Assembly: GCF_028769735.1 (NCBI RefSeq)
Contig: NC_088171.1
Span: forward strand, 76,587,216 to 76,651,215
From: Zonotrichia leucophrys gambelii
Taxonomy: Eukaryota > Chordata > Aves > Passeriformes > Passerellidae
DNA length: 64,000 nucleotides
Direction: 5' to 3'
Of the stretch, positions 23,701-36,516 are shown piece after piece. How positions within the stretch are numbered: the stretch's first letter is position 1; each line of letters opens with the position of its first letter. The notes under the pieces are model-generated. The model saw only the letters and a list, made by a program, of their open reading frames with translations. It searched no databases and was not told the origin of the DNA. Both the position numbers and the translations under genes were made by a program.

Positions 23701-25152
23701 TATGCAAACCTACCTGATTTATATAAAAGAAATACTAAGGTGAAATTTATTTATTTTATATTTGATTTAAAGTAAGTAAGACAAGAGCTGTTTAAGCTCA
23801 TGAATTTACTAAATCCCATCATACAGTTCCTTTGGAAATTTTCCTTTTATTTAGGAAATAAATAAATTATGGTAAGGATTAGTTTCACAATGTAGACAAA
23901 TTACCTGGTGTCCCTTAGATAACAAGATTAAGATCAAATCTCCTTTTCTAGTAACAATATATTGATTTTAGCTACTGAAGACCAGAAGAAAAAGCTTTCT
24001 ACCAACTCACATTCTACTGATAACAGAAGACTATGTGAAGAGCATGTGAAACAGTGCAATGAGAAAACTCACTTGAAGGTGCAAATCTACCACAGCTAAA
24101 ATGTCTAGCTAAATGACAGGTAGCATTTAATTATCACAAAAGTGCTAGTTGTTATGCAAGATAACTAACACACTGCAAAAAGCAAATTTTGATTTATTTT
24201 TTTTAAGATCCAGGGATTTCCATAGAGACACTATTTATGCAATTCTGCACCACCAAGTACCTAGGAAGGTAAAATCCTTATACTACGAGCAAGTTAATAC
24301 AAAATGCATTGATTCAAATTAACAAGTAGGAGAAAAAGACTGCTTTACTTTTCTTCCCAGTAGAAAAATCCTTACTACATAGCCCCCAGTGAAAAGACAG
24401 AATGCAGAGAGTGGGTGTATTAGTTACACATCATAAGGACAGATTTGACTCTGTACCTACTGGTACAATGATAAAGCCACAGCTGTTACAACTTATTCAA
24501 AAATCAATTCCTTGTTACAGGCTCTTTACAATTCTCCTAGAAGTGTCTTGAAGAGATTTGCTAATCTCACTGCAGGTGCAAAAAGTACTGGCAACTATTC
24601 ACATAGTCTGGAAATGATAACCAATAAATCACTTATTACAATAGCAATAATATCCTCTACTCTACTGAGATATAATAGTTGCACTTATTAATAGATAAAG
24701 GAACCATAATCACTATAAATAAAAAATTAGTATATAGTACTCATTTTAACAGATTCACAACCTTAAAAAAATCAGCTCTTATTTTAAAACTAGGGAGAAA
24801 CTCAAGAAAGGAATGTGTCAGGTGTTACATATTAACTACCTGCTTTAAAAATAAAAAATAAGCTTGTTAAGAATATGTATATCATTTTGGGAAACCCTTA
24901 GGTTTGGCGTATTTGTGTCTTAAGAGAGAACTTCAGCAATGATAAGGCGATAAGAAAGACCGAACTGGTAAGCCAAGGCTAAGTTAAAATCAAGAATTAG
25001 AAGTGGAAATTTAAATCCTGCACATTTTCCCTTTTGCATATTTACACAACTCTTTTTCTACTTCCTAGGAATTCCAATATTGAGACATATTTAGAAAATA
25101 TATGGTTGGGTGGCCTCTTCTATTTTTTTCTTCCCCTCTCCTCCTTCTTTTT
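20791..25152. other. Unique AT-rich sequence, no gene seen
   Basis: No element or gene is recognisable. Open frames do not exceed 71 codons (22118-22333). Confidence 0.55.
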
Positions 25153-25440
25153 AATAGAATAATAAAATCACAGAACACTTTGGGCTGGAAGGGACATTTA
25201 AAAGTCCCTTCCTAGTCCAACTTGCCTGATGTGAACAGGGACATCTTCAACTTTATGGAGTTGCTCAGAGTCCCATCCAACTGGACCTTGAATGATTCCA
25301 GGGATGGAGCATCTCTGAGCTACCTGTTATCATGTTTCATAACTCTCATTGCAAAAAAATGCACTCATATTTAATCAGCTCAAGTACATCTATCCTCCTT
25401 CAGTTTGAAACCATTACCCCTTGTCCTGGACGAGGAACAC
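25153..25440 (-). mobile_element. CR1 LINE, short 3' fragment
   Basis: The left end AATAGAATAATAAAATCACA is a degenerate CR1 terminus. It is followed by TTTGGGCTGGAAGGGACA, CAGAGTCCCATCCAACTGGA, CCTTGAATGATTCCAGGGA and a TTGAAACCATTACCCCTTGT block, all in CR1 order. About 290 bp survive, with several small indels, indicating an older copy. Confidence 0.9.
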
Positions 25441-28400
25441 TGTGGCAATGGTAATTAGAAAGAAGACTGAAAGTAAATCAAACATCATAAAACTATAAGT
25501 ATTTTGACTTGAAGTGATTAGTGTAAGCTGCAGAAAGTATTACTTGAAAACTTCACAAAAGAGATCAATGGAGAACCAAAGTTGCAGCTGAAGTCTATGC
25601 TGCTTCTCAGGTGGAGCTTTGGGAATGCACTGTGGGAGAGATACCAAGTACAGTCTGAATGCCAAATAAATTCAAAATAAATCATTGCTGTGTGGGGTTG
25701 CAACTGGGACCAGGGGAAGAATTTGAAAGAATGCTAAAATTTCAAAGCTGAACAGCAGAACATAAATCCCTAGAAAAAGAATGTGGCAATTGAAAAAGAA
25801 ATACTGAGGAAAAGAATAAACCTTCTGTTATTAGGAACATAACTCTGTAAGAAATTTCAGCCAGTAAATTAACTCTACCTCCAGATGAAAACAATGATGA
25901 GGCCAAACAGCTGTTTGCCAGCACATTGAGTTTGGCATTGTTTAACAACTTCTTTCAAAGATATCTGTGAAAGATATGAAACCGTTCACTGAAGTCATAA
26001 CAGGAAAACAAAACAAGACCATTTGTAACTGGGATAGAGCTGGATGAAAGAACTAACTCTTTAGAAGGGGTAGAATCAAAATAAAAATGGTGGTTCAGTA
26101 CTGTGTACTCACCAAAATGACTGATTAAATAAAAATAATATTCCCCAATAATTTTTAAAAGCCCACACTTTTTGGGGAAGACTTCTCAGGAATATGCTAA
26201 TACTTCTCCTGCATCAGGGCTGGAAAATGTTTAATTTGATTTTGTAATTTATGTGAGATACATAAAGTAGTGTTATTTTTATGTTTCCTACTGATTTCTT
26301 AGTATTTCTTTTCCAAACTGTATCAACTCACAATGGTAATTCTCAGGCATGCTTTGATATAAATAATAAATAAATTCCTAAGTCAATTCACCTGTGCTGC
26401 CCTGGTAAACACTCAAGATGTTGCAAAGAGAAACACTCACCTTTTGGTCGAGAAATCTCAAGATAATTAATTTTGTTTCAAATTGACACCAAAGAAATAA
26501 ACAGATAAAAACCTAAGGAACTGGGTTTATTAGTATGGCAGACAGAAAAATTAGGAGGATGATAAATAAAGTCAACAGAAGAATAGAAAGGTTTGAATGT
26601 GGAGGTAGAAGTGCTGAATTTAAATAGAAATACAGTATCTGGAGTCCTCACAAAGAAAAGAGAAAATTGAAAGGAGGACAGTCTGCTCGGATAAGTAAAC
26701 AGAAATGCCAGAACTTTGCAAATAAAAATATAGATAAAGGATCAATGAGTTACACAAATCAAAGTCAGAAATGCAAATATCCATGAGCACATTTGAACTT
26801 CAGTTTTGTAAGGAATTTAAAATAACATAACATTTGTTATCCAGAGGTAGGGTAAACGAAGTGACTGCATCAGTTGTAGAAGCAAGCTTTCTTTGTAAAA
26901 ACTGAAGGGAATTAAAATCCATAACTGGGATATTTATAGATTTCTGGTGTCAAATATTCAATTAATAATTCATGTAGAGGTTGTTAACAAGGACTAACAA
27001 ATAGAAAGCTTACTACTCTTCTTACTGTCAGAAGTGTGTATGGGGAGCAAAAAAGGAAAGAAAAATGCCTCAACTGCTACAATCCTCCTTGACTACTGTT
27101 CAGAAACAACTCAGAAAGGAAATGGCAAAGAAAAGATAACTTTGTACATGGAGGGAAATGTTCATTACTCTTGTCAGACAATTGAAATTCATCCATGTTA
27201 ATTTATCTATATTTAAGCAGAATCCCTGATGGAAATGCCTCATGGGAAGTTACTTTTTAATTCATAAAAGGTCAGGTTTTAAAGAACTAACTTACAGCAA
27301 TAAATTTTACATACATAAACAGAAAAAATGACAGCAGGAAAAACCTCCAAACCCACCAAAAACCCCCAACAGCAGAAAAAAAGACTTACGTTGAAAGGTA
27401 GGCTATCGCACGAGAGATGCCAAAGATATTCTTTAATAACAAACCTTGATACTGATCCCATTTATTATTTTCACTGGTGACAGCAATATGAGGAATTCTA
27501 GCAAGTTTCAGAGGCAGTTTCTGAGACAGTATCACTACTGAAGGCTGCATTACAGTCCTTCAGGAGTAATTAGATTTCTCTGTAGATAAAACCGAAAACA
27601 CATACAAACAAAAAAATCCAAACTCACACACAAAAAATCCCAAACCTCCAACAGAAAATTTCATGTACTTGGAGTCTCAGAAGAAAAATGCATGTCCTAA
27701 GATGAGAAAGGCAGTATTGGTTGATTCTACTATTGCAGGTGATTGTCATGACTTGACTGAAAGGTACCCAAATTAATTTCTAACATGCAAGAACTGAGAG
27801 GCATTCAGCAATGGGGAACTAGGTGTACTTATCTACAAAGCACTGAAAAAGACTCCTGGATAATACTTTACAGACATCTGATAGATATTTAAAAATACAA
27901 GGTTTATTTAAAGTAGGTTGGTGTGGAGAAGAGTTTCTAGGATTATTTGAGTAAAAACATGCCATTAAAACAGTCTCATTTTTCATGTTAGGAATACAAA
28001 AGCTGTAATGACATTCAGTTACTGGCCAGGATATGAGATCTATTTATGTTACTTAGGAGAACCAAGCTTTTTTGTATTCAGTAGGAGCCAGCTCCTCCTG
28101 CTCACTGTACTGTAATTATCCTATTCAAAGAGCTGCACTGAGAATCTTCTTGGGTGATAATGTAACATACCATTGTTAGTGTGGTTAGACAGGGTATTAA
28201 TAGTATTATAACCATCAGGGGTTAATCACTTTGAGATTGGATTTTACGAGTTCATGAAGAGTAAAAAAGAGTAAAGGGAGACTTTGAGACTATGTAACTA
28301 ATCTTCCAGCATGAAATTTTAAGAAAATGAATCATTGGTATATTTAAGATGGCAGTGGATTATTGTGTATTGTGAGTTTGTATCTAGTAGGCTCTAAGCC

Positions 28401-30056
28401 TTCATGGTTCCCAAGTTATACTGAGAAGTTCTTGACGTGACAGACAAACATGTAGAGAAGGAGAAACTGTGCAGATACAAAAGCTGGGAAATACTCCAAG
28501 CCCTTGCCTTCCCTTTCAGATCAGCAGCAGCATTGCAGTGGGAAGTGCCTTTGTGTGATTGTCCAGTTCACACGAGAGCTGACACACCTGAACGGTTCTT
28601 AGTGCGGATGGAGGACACTGTGTCTACACACAGCTGCTGAGGTACACACAGGAAAGAAAAATGACTCAGTAGCCCTAAAGATGTATGCATGCCTGGAAGA
28701 TGTGGGAGAAATTTCAAATCCTATATAAATTCAATAATATCAGTCATTTGATACAAGGAAGAAAATCCATATCAAACTCAGGATAGTGATTGATTCTTTC
28801 CAAAAAGATTATTTGCAGTCATAAAAGCAGAATCTCTATTTACCAATACCTTCAGTATTTCCTCTTGTGCGTTCTCTTCTGTCATTTATTTAAAATAAAC
28901 TTACATAAATAATACAATTCATAACAGTATCAGAGAAAAAAAATAAATTCTGAATTCTTCGCTTCCTGTCATTACGTGGCCCAGAATCTGTTTCACATTA
29001 ACACAATACTGTCCATGCTATGATTTTAGGGTGACTTTTCATGGTTTTTCTAGAAATTCAGGCTTTGAAGTCATGAGGCAATGATCATAAAATATAAGGA
29101 TGACAGAAAAAACTCCCTTAACTTTTAACGGTGAACCAAAGCATCTACAAGTTATTACTTCTGCTGGTTGCTGATCTGATCTTGAACAATACAGGCATAC
29201 AAATTATAACACCTGGTCTGTATAACAACATGAAATTAACTTAAAATTAAATTAAATTAAAATTAAAATTAAATTAAAAACTCTATTCAGTTTATCCATA
29301 ATTTAGTTCTAAACTGACTCATTAGCTCAAGTTGAAAAAAAGTAAATTAAAATTAATTGCACAAATCAGCTTAAAAATAATAGTGAATCACAACAGAGTC
29401 AACCTTAATTCTGCCTCACATATTTGACTACAGTCACAACTGAATGGGAATGAAAGCAAAGGTTTTTATATCAAAAAAGTGAAACACACCCCAAAATTTC
29501 AGAAATGCACAGAATACAGGATTCATACAAATCAAGTTTTAACACCTCAAATTTTAAGTCTCAAATGATAGAATCCTATATGTTTCTCCATAGTTACATG
29601 TGACCTCTATGCACATCAGTGGCTGAATGTACAGTCGACGTCAAATTTCACCAGCATTTTAGGAGGCATTTTTACAAAGGATTCTGGGACACACTCTTAT
29701 GGAGGAGAATAGCTCCATTTCTCTTAGTCTCCAATTTTACACTCAGCAGAAGGTACAAAGTTTCAAAATAATTTTAATGGTGTAATTATTTTAAAATATT
29801 TTGTTCATCAAGACATCTTCTGCTGCTCTGAAAAAACATAGCAGTGAATTTCCTAATGCCAAAGTGTTTTGTCAGTGAGTATTTTAGATAGTTTCACACC
29901 TTCTCTTCACTTTTTACTCTAGCTGTAAAAAACCCCTGAATATTGAATGTTTCCCAAAATAAGATATTGATACTGCTAACATGAGAGCAGAATAAAAAAG
30001 TAAGCTTAGGATAAGTTTTGAGGTAGGTTTTTAGGAAAAAGGTTAATGTCTATTGG
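25441..30056. other. Unique AT-rich sequence, no gene seen
   Basis: Open frames are short (at most 68 codons) and domain-free. C-poor A-rich tracts at about 27320-27385 and 27590-27660 are simple-sequence-like. A reverse-strand AAAG|GTGAGT donor-like site occurs at about 26445-26455, without a supported exon. Nothing else stands out. Confidence 0.5.
29241..29279. repeat. AAATT simple repeat
   Basis: Imperfect tandem AAATT / AAAATT units over about 40 bp. Confidence 0.85.
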
Positions 30057-31000
30057 TATCACAGAATCACAAAATTTGTGAGGGTGGAAGGGGACTCTTG
30101 AGATCACTCGGGGCAACCCCTTGTGTTCAAGAAGGGACATCTAGACCTGGCTGACCAGGATCATATTCAGGTGGATTTTCAATGCCTCTAGGGAGAGAAT
30201 CTCCACTACCTCTCTGGGTAACCTGTGCAGTGCTCACTGACCACCAGTATGAAAGTGTGTCCTGATGCTCAGAGGAAACCTCCAGTGTTTCAGTTGGTGC
30301 CCCCTTCCTCAGGTCCTGCCACTGGGCACCTCGGGAAAGAGCCCCGCTCAGTCTTCTTTGTACCCTCCCTTCAAGTATTTGTGTAAATTAGTAAGATCCC
30401 CATGGGCCTTCTCTTCTCCAGGCTGTACAGTCTCAGCTCTGAGTCTTTATCATGGGAGAGATGCTGCAGTCCTTTAATCATTTTGCAGCCTTTTGCTGGA
30501 CTTTCTCCAGTATGTCCATGCTCTTCATGTTCTGAAGCACCCAGAACTGGACACAGCCTTCCAGATGTGATCTTTCCAGTGCTGTGTAGAAGGGAAGGAT
30601 CTCCTCCCTCAGCCTGCTGGCAGTACTCTGTCCAATGCAGTGCAGGGTACCATTGTGGCAAGGGCATATTACCAGCTCATGTTCATCTTGGGTGATTACC
30701 AGCGCCCCAAGGTCCTTCTCTCTGACAAGATGCTTTACAGATGGGCTGTCTCCAGTGTCTACTGATGTGCAGGGTTGTTCTTCCCCCAGGTTGAACTTCA
30801 TGTCGTTTCTTCCACCCAATTTCTCCAGTTTGTCCAGGTCTGCCTGGATGTGATCACAACCTGCAGCCTGTTAGCCCCTCATCCCAGTTTTGTGTCATCA
30901 ACAACTGGCTGAGGATACACTCTGCACCAGCATCCAGATCAGTAACAAAGACATTAAGCAGGACTGGACACAGCTTTGACTTCTGAGCCTGTTCTGGCCT
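30057..31000 (-). mobile_element. CR1 LINE, 3' half
   Basis: The left end ATCACAGAATCACAAAAT is the CR1 terminus in reverse. Reverse-strand open frames at 30478-30819 and 30371-30667 carry the C-terminal part of the CR1 second ORF: a LVREKDLGALV word, LREEILPFYTALERSHLEGC, then VQFWVLQNMKSMDILEKVQ. These match the region downstream of the reverse transcriptase. Above about 31000 the similarity fades; it may continue to about 31140 in a more diverged form. No catalytic domain is retained. Confidence 0.92.
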
Positions 31001-32269
31001 GTCCTTCCTAAAGGTCCTGTATCACTCCATTCAACACTCGAGTTGTGGGAGTCATCCCACCACACCACCATGATCCCATCAAGACTTTCCTTGCTGCTGG
31101 TGCTGCCAGGATTCCTTGAGTGTGGATCACATTTTTTACTGTCAGGCATTGAACAGAGTCTACTAAATAAGTTGTTCACTTGAGGGAAAAAATAAAAGCC
31201 AGGATAAATAAATAAAAAAAAAAATCCGCAAAAACCATTACTATATCTCATGACTGTTTATTTCAGAGAGGATAGCTACAAGTAGCATCCCAAAGCAGGA
31301 AAACTTGCACCTGAATGAAGAAAATCTGAGTACACAAATTTTTCTTTCTTAAAGCAGAGGCTTTGTACAAAATCACTGTCCATAAAACAGCCAGCATGTA
31401 GCAAATGGCTACCATGAAACTTTAAAATCATCATCTTCATTGTGACATTAAACTCTGAATCCATATATGTGTCACAAACCCATAATTTCACTTTACAGTA
31501 ACTCAGAGCTCAGTTCAGCTTCTTCTTACACCTACTAATAGTTTGTGATTTATGCTTTTTGGTCTACCCCTTTACACCATAATCAAAGATGATAAAAGGA
31601 TTATAATGAACATTTGCTTCTCTGCCTAGAAATGCTTCTTTTTGAACACATTTTTACATCATCTCTCTTCCTTTTGCAAGCACTTAGAAATCAGAGGTGG
31701 GTCAAAGTCTGAGTTTCATTTTTATCCTTTGGGAACTTTATAGAATATTAAATCTCTAATTCCCATTTGAGTCAAGTACTATAAAATAAAAGAAAGCTCA
31801 GAAGGAGCTTGTAGCCTCTTATTTTCCCTTTCCCTTCCCTTCCTTGCAAATTTTTTGATTAACAACTTAATTCAGACTATGAAAAAGAGAAAATACCATA
31901 GTTAATACTTGTCAACAAAATGACTAAGTTTTGTGTAAATCACTGGTGTATTACATCATTCTATATGAGAGAAGGTGATGTCAATAAATATTAAGCAGAC
32001 TTCCTGATGTAAGCTGATGGTGTAAGATTTACTTTCTTAATTGCCATTAAAATTAACCAACATGAAGTTTCACAAGGCATCTTTGTTTGGAACCAGTAAT
32101 GTCTGTGTTCTGCTTAAAGGTCATTGTGACTGGAATCAGATTGCCAGCCTATCTGTTTGTTTTGGTTTTTATTTTTCCCTTGCCTGATTATGATATTGAA
32201 TATACAAGCACTAGCATTTTGGAGAAGTCTTTTGAGAGGCCTTTTGTGGAAAAATAACTGAGGGTAAAA
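31001..32269. other. Sequence without supported gene
   Basis: The first 140 bp may be a diverged extension of the neighbouring CR1. The remainder is AT-rich unique DNA with open frames no longer than 117 codons and no domain. Confidence 0.45.
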
Positions 32270-33080
32270 AGAGACCTGTACAAAGATTATAGTTGCTACT
32301 CCCTAGATGGAACATGGTCAACATATCTGACCTCCCCCTCACAATACAATCTAAGGGCAACTAAACAGAGGGTAGAATGGAGTGGAAACACCATGTCCAG
32401 ACTCTGGTGAGACCCTTGCAGAGGAGGGAATTCAGTGGTACCTTTCAGCTGATAAGCTGCACAGCAGCTAAAAACCAAGGGAGATAAAAGGAAATGTCCT
32501 GCTGCTGAATCAGCAAATGTGGTGAAACCATTGTCCTTGGAGTGATGCATGTCCCCATTCCAGGTGATCTCAGATATCATTCTGAGATACCCACCCCCAA
32601 GGTACAGCTATCCCTCACTGAGTGATCTGTATGACTAAAGTAACTCAAGCTCCCCCTAACATAAATAAACAGTATAAAAGTGAATTAGGAATGGGCTGAA
32701 CCTGTCTTTTCCCCCATGAGAACAAGAGCAGTACAATTTGTGTGCTGAATTATTATCTTGTGCTAGCTTTTCTAAGGGATTAGATCCTGTTACTTCTTCA
32801 CTTTGAATACATTTTTGCAGTCAGGTACTGGGAAAGATACTATCATCAGTACTATCATCATCAGGTACTATCATCATCAGTCTTTGAACCTTAACCTGTC
32901 ACAATTTTATTAATTGTGTTATTCTGTGAACTGGTAATGTGAGCCCTTCAAGAATGCTGGCTGTCTCTGGCAGTGGGTAAAGGTGTGGAGACCCAGGAGG
33001 AAACCCCAATAGGGGATCTCTCTGTTTGGGGTGTGACCCTGAACAAGTCACTTGAACTGCTCTCCAATCCAGTTAACTGC
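32270..33080 (+). mobile_element. Probable LTR (forward), boundaries uncertain
   Basis: A TATA box in AGTATAAAAGTGAATTAGG (32670-32688) is followed about 125 bp later by TTTGAATACATTTTTGCAG (32802-32820), resembling a mutated polyadenylation signal. After that comes TGGAGACCCAGGAGGAAACC (32987-33006), the kind of sequence found at the LTR 3' end or just beyond it in bird endogenous retroviruses. Composition is GC-richer than the flanks. I could not find the exact ends or a target-site duplication, so this could also be part of another element. Confidence 0.42.
32839..32881. repeat. ACTATCATCATCAGGT short tandem repeat
   Basis: Two copies of a roughly 16-bp unit (32851-32866 and from 32867), preceded by a shortened copy at 32839-32850. 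Confidence 0.85.
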
Positions 33081-34584
33081 TCAGTGAAGGCTCCCATAAC
33101 AGGTTATTGACAGACTGGTAGGGCAGAAGGGTCTCAGATTTCATGGGGCTCTGAGAGACTAATCAAACATGAAGGTTTTAAGCAAATCTCCCATTTATAC
33201 ATAATACTTTGAAAAAAAACCCAAAAACTTTCAACCAAAAGTTTTTGTTAGTTTTTTACTTCCCACCTTCTGTAGAATTCTGGCTATTTGCTTTGGTGCT
33301 TGTTGGTTCATTAGATACTTATGAGCTTATGAGGATTCACGCGTCCATTACTATTCTTTCAAGCACTGAGCATAATTTTTCACACCTTTTGTGACAATAG
33401 CTCAAAATAAAAAAAAAAAAACATACAACTCTGTGATTTAATTACTTACCAATATAACCTAATGACTTTTACAACTGTATAGCTGTATAGTTTTTGTTTA
33501 TTTTGAATAACAAGGTTACAGTTAGGTATTAGTTCCTGAGAACCCATGAAGTATACACCCTAATTATGTGTTTCATGTCTTTCAGGATTTGATGTTTCCT
33601 TTTTTTTTTCTACCGAAGTAATAGAAAAAATGTTCTGAAATTAGGCTGGTGTTGGAGTAGTAAAAAAACAATATATGTCTTGCTACAGCTCGCTGTACAT
33701 CTTTGTGGAAGTGGATAAAAAATCAACTTTGTGCTTCCTTGCATACAGCAACAGTTAGAGCCATCTTTCATTAGGCAATAGAACTGGATGCTGAAATCTA
33801 TTCCCTTACACTGGGTTTCTGTACACATGCAAATAAAAATGCTCTCCCCACAAGGTCATATTCTCTATATAATTGCAGAGGCCAGCCTTTCATAGCATTA
33901 TATAATAGGGAGGTGCTTTCTCAAATATTATGGTTCAGTGCAGCACTTTCATAACACACACCTTAATGTAGCATGTAAAGTGTAATAGACCATTGCTGCA
34001 TTCAGACATATCTCCAGATCAGTGATCAGCTAAGACCTTAAATAGAAAGAGAGGCTGTTCAAATAGCTACAACCTTCTTGTCTCTCTGCAGCTACAAAAA
34101 TATTAGTAAGCCTTCAACATGCAGTTTCTCAGTTCTTTCCTTTCAGAAAAGAATTGTCATCTGGAAAAACCAAATGAATAAACATTTTTCCAGTACTCAT
34201 TTTTACCCTGTCAGATATGACAGCAGGAGAGGATTTTGAGGTGTTGAATTTTTGTTTATTTGTTTGTTCATTGGATTGGTTTAAATTAAAGTGCATGCAT
34301 CTATGCTGTTTACAAAGATTTGTGCATCTCCTGGTTTCCTTCACCTTTTTTTTTTTTTTATCAGGAGGCTTATGCACAAAGATACCTGCGAGATAAAGAT
34401 TTTTTTATGAGGACACTGGACTTGCATAATGTTGATAATCAAATCTAGTCACGCTTTTTTCTCAATTCACAAATCACAGTGATGGAAAATAAGATCAAAT
34501 GAATAAATGAAAATAATAATGAGGAACAAAACAATATATGAATAATTCATAGTCTAAATACAACACAAAACAAAAGGGAAATAA
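33081..34584. other. Unique AT-rich sequence, no gene seen
   Basis: Open frames are at most 82 codons (34129-34377 reverse), with Lys-rich stretches from an A/T homopolymer. There are short A or T runs near 33410 and 34350. No element is recognised. Confidence 0.5.
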
Positions 34585-35370
34585 AGCTGGGAGGAATGGC
34601 CAATACCCCAGAGGGCTGTGCAGCCTTTCAGGAGGACCTCAAGAGGTTGGAGAGATGAGCAAAGAATAGCTATTTGAAATTTAACAAAAGAAAGTGCAGG
34701 ATTCTGCCCCTGAGGAATAAGAACCCCATGAACCAGGACAGGCTGAGGGCTGGAAAGCAGCTCTGCAGGGAGGGCCCTGAGGGTCCTTGTGGAGAACAAG
34801 CTCTCCATGAGCCAGAAGTGTGTTCCTCTTGCTAGAAAGACCAATGGTATCCTGGGATGCATCAGGAATAATATTGCCACCAGGCTGAGGGAGGTGCTCC
34901 TGCCCCTCTGCTCAGCCCTGGTGAGCCCACATCTGGAGTGCTCTGTCCAGTTCTGGGCTCCTCAGTACAAGAAAGACATGGAGCTCTGGAGTAAGGGCAG
35001 CAGAGGATAACAAAAATGAGCCTTTTCAGTCTTGAGAAATGATGACTGAAAGGAGGTCTCATCAGTGTAAATTAGCGTCTGAAGGGAGGCTGTCAACAAG
35101 ATGGAGCCAGATTCTTCTAAGTGATACTGAGCAGTGGGAAGCAAACAGGCAGAAATAGGCACAGAATCTTCCACATATGAGGAAGAACTTTTTTACTGTG
35201 CAGCTCTCTGTACCCAGAGAGGTTGTGGAGTCTCCCTCACCAAAGGTATTCAAGAACCACCAGGACATAATTCTGTTCAATGTGCTCCAGGATGGTCCCA
35301 CCTGCCCAGGGAGGCTGCACCAGAGGACTGACTGTGGTCCCTTACAACTTTACTCATTCTATGTGAAGTA
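34585..35370 (+). mobile_element. CR1 LINE, 3' half, forward
   Basis: The forward translation contains C-terminal CR1 second-ORF words in order: ENKLSMSQKCVPLARKTNGI and LGCIRNNIATRLREVLLPL, then CSVQFWAPQYKKDMEL (34789-35010). After frame breaks come MRKNFFTVQL and PREVVESPSPKVFKN (35177-35371). The tail ends at ACTCATTCTATG (35348-35364), the CR1 3' terminus. The reverse transcriptase is missing by 5' truncation. Reverse-strand open frames across the same interval are shadows. Confidence 0.95.
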
Positions 35371-35639
35371 AAGTTATTTTCGACCAGCTCTTTTAGGCTG
35401 GTAGAAAATTAGAATTCTCATGCTGATGGATACAATTTGAAAATATTTAAAAGAATAATATGTCAGCATACTATTATATTGGCATTATGTATCTTTTAAT
35501 ATGGTAAAATAATAAGCCCATTAAATAGTTTATGAAATTAAAATATTCATTTGAAATTTTCTGGGCCTTTGGTAGTAAACAGGAAAACCTGAAAAAATAT
35601 ACAAAAATAGAATTAAGGATTAAAAGGTCAAATTCAATT

Positions 35640-35680
35640 CTTAAAGATCATCTTTAAGAAGATGATCTTAAAGATCATCT
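35640..35680. repeat. Short inverted plus direct repeat (template-switch-like)
   Basis: AAGATCATCTT (35644-35654) and its exact reverse complement AAGATGATCTT (35659-35669) form an 11-bp stem with a 4-base loop. CTTAAAGATCATCT occurs at 35640-35653 and again at 35667-35680. The following bases, ATCTAGTCCCCTCTAAC, resemble the CR1 tail, so the second copy may derive from a CR1 micro-fragment. Confidence 0.85.
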
Positions 35681-36511
35681 AGTCCCCTCTAACTGTGACA
35701 TATCCTAAGGCATTCAGGTGACACAATCTTATTCTTGCTAAACTTGAAAAAGTTGTGGAAAGAAAAAAGCTAAAAGGTAGGAAAGGATAGAATAGATACC
35801 TCAGAAATAAATTCTAAAATTGTTCACTTCATCATTCAAAGTCCTGAGTCTTCTATGCTGTATATGTATATAACTTACAGTAATTTAAATAATGCATATA
35901 CGTTAAAAAAATCATAGGGAGAAAAAAATGATTCAAATTATTATTTTTTTAATAAGAAAATCCAGTACAGCAAGAAAAACTGGTTTTGACAAGAAAGAAT
36001 GATTTCATACTAGGGAAGTTGTAAGAAAACTGCACAGACTGAGAAAAAAAAATAAAAGGTAATTCAAGACAGGTAACTTAGTTATGTGTGCACTTTTCTA
36101 GATGTGATTTCCACAGTATACAGTAACACAACTTTTTGAGGTCTTTTAAATCCTGTGAAGGACTACTGGGCCTACCACAACTCTCTGTAAACTAAACTAT
36201 ACTCTAAACCTCTTTGCAATTACTTGCAACTATTCACTTGAGTCAGAGTATGCTACAGTGGAAACTAGCTGAATTTCGTACCATTCCTTTGAAAAGCACA
36301 AGAAGTTGAGACTCTGTAGTATATTGGTAGGAAATTAAATACACAGAACGTATAGCTGCAAGAACACTCATGCCATGCATAATGTTTTATTAAGCACAAC
36401 ACAAACTGAAAGATAAAGAAGTGGAGAATTCTGTATCTCCCTGATCTGAATGATCAACTGCAAGCTCAAGCAGATAATCTCTGAGAACAATTGATAGTGG
36501 CTATGAAATAG
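35681..36511. other. Unique AT-rich sequence, no gene seen
   Basis: Aside from the possible CR1 scrap at its left edge, no element, gene or notable open frame is visible up to the target-site duplication of the next LTR. Confidence 0.5.
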
Positions 36512-36516
36512 CTAGA
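36512..36516. repeat. Target-site duplication, left copy (CTAGA)
   Basis: CTAGA here and at 37834-37838 directly flank the LTR. The match extends by chance to CTAGAT. A 5-bp duplication fits several endogenous-retrovirus classes, including ERVL. Confidence 0.8.

Noticed and set aside
26445..26510. Reverse-strand AAAG|GTGAGT splice-donor-like site with a short open stretch upstream
   Set aside because: A single good donor motif is expected by chance in 64 kb; no acceptor or conserved peptide could be supported.
32670..32688. TATA box as a host gene promoter
   Set aside because: Its context and downstream signals are better explained by a degenerate LTR.
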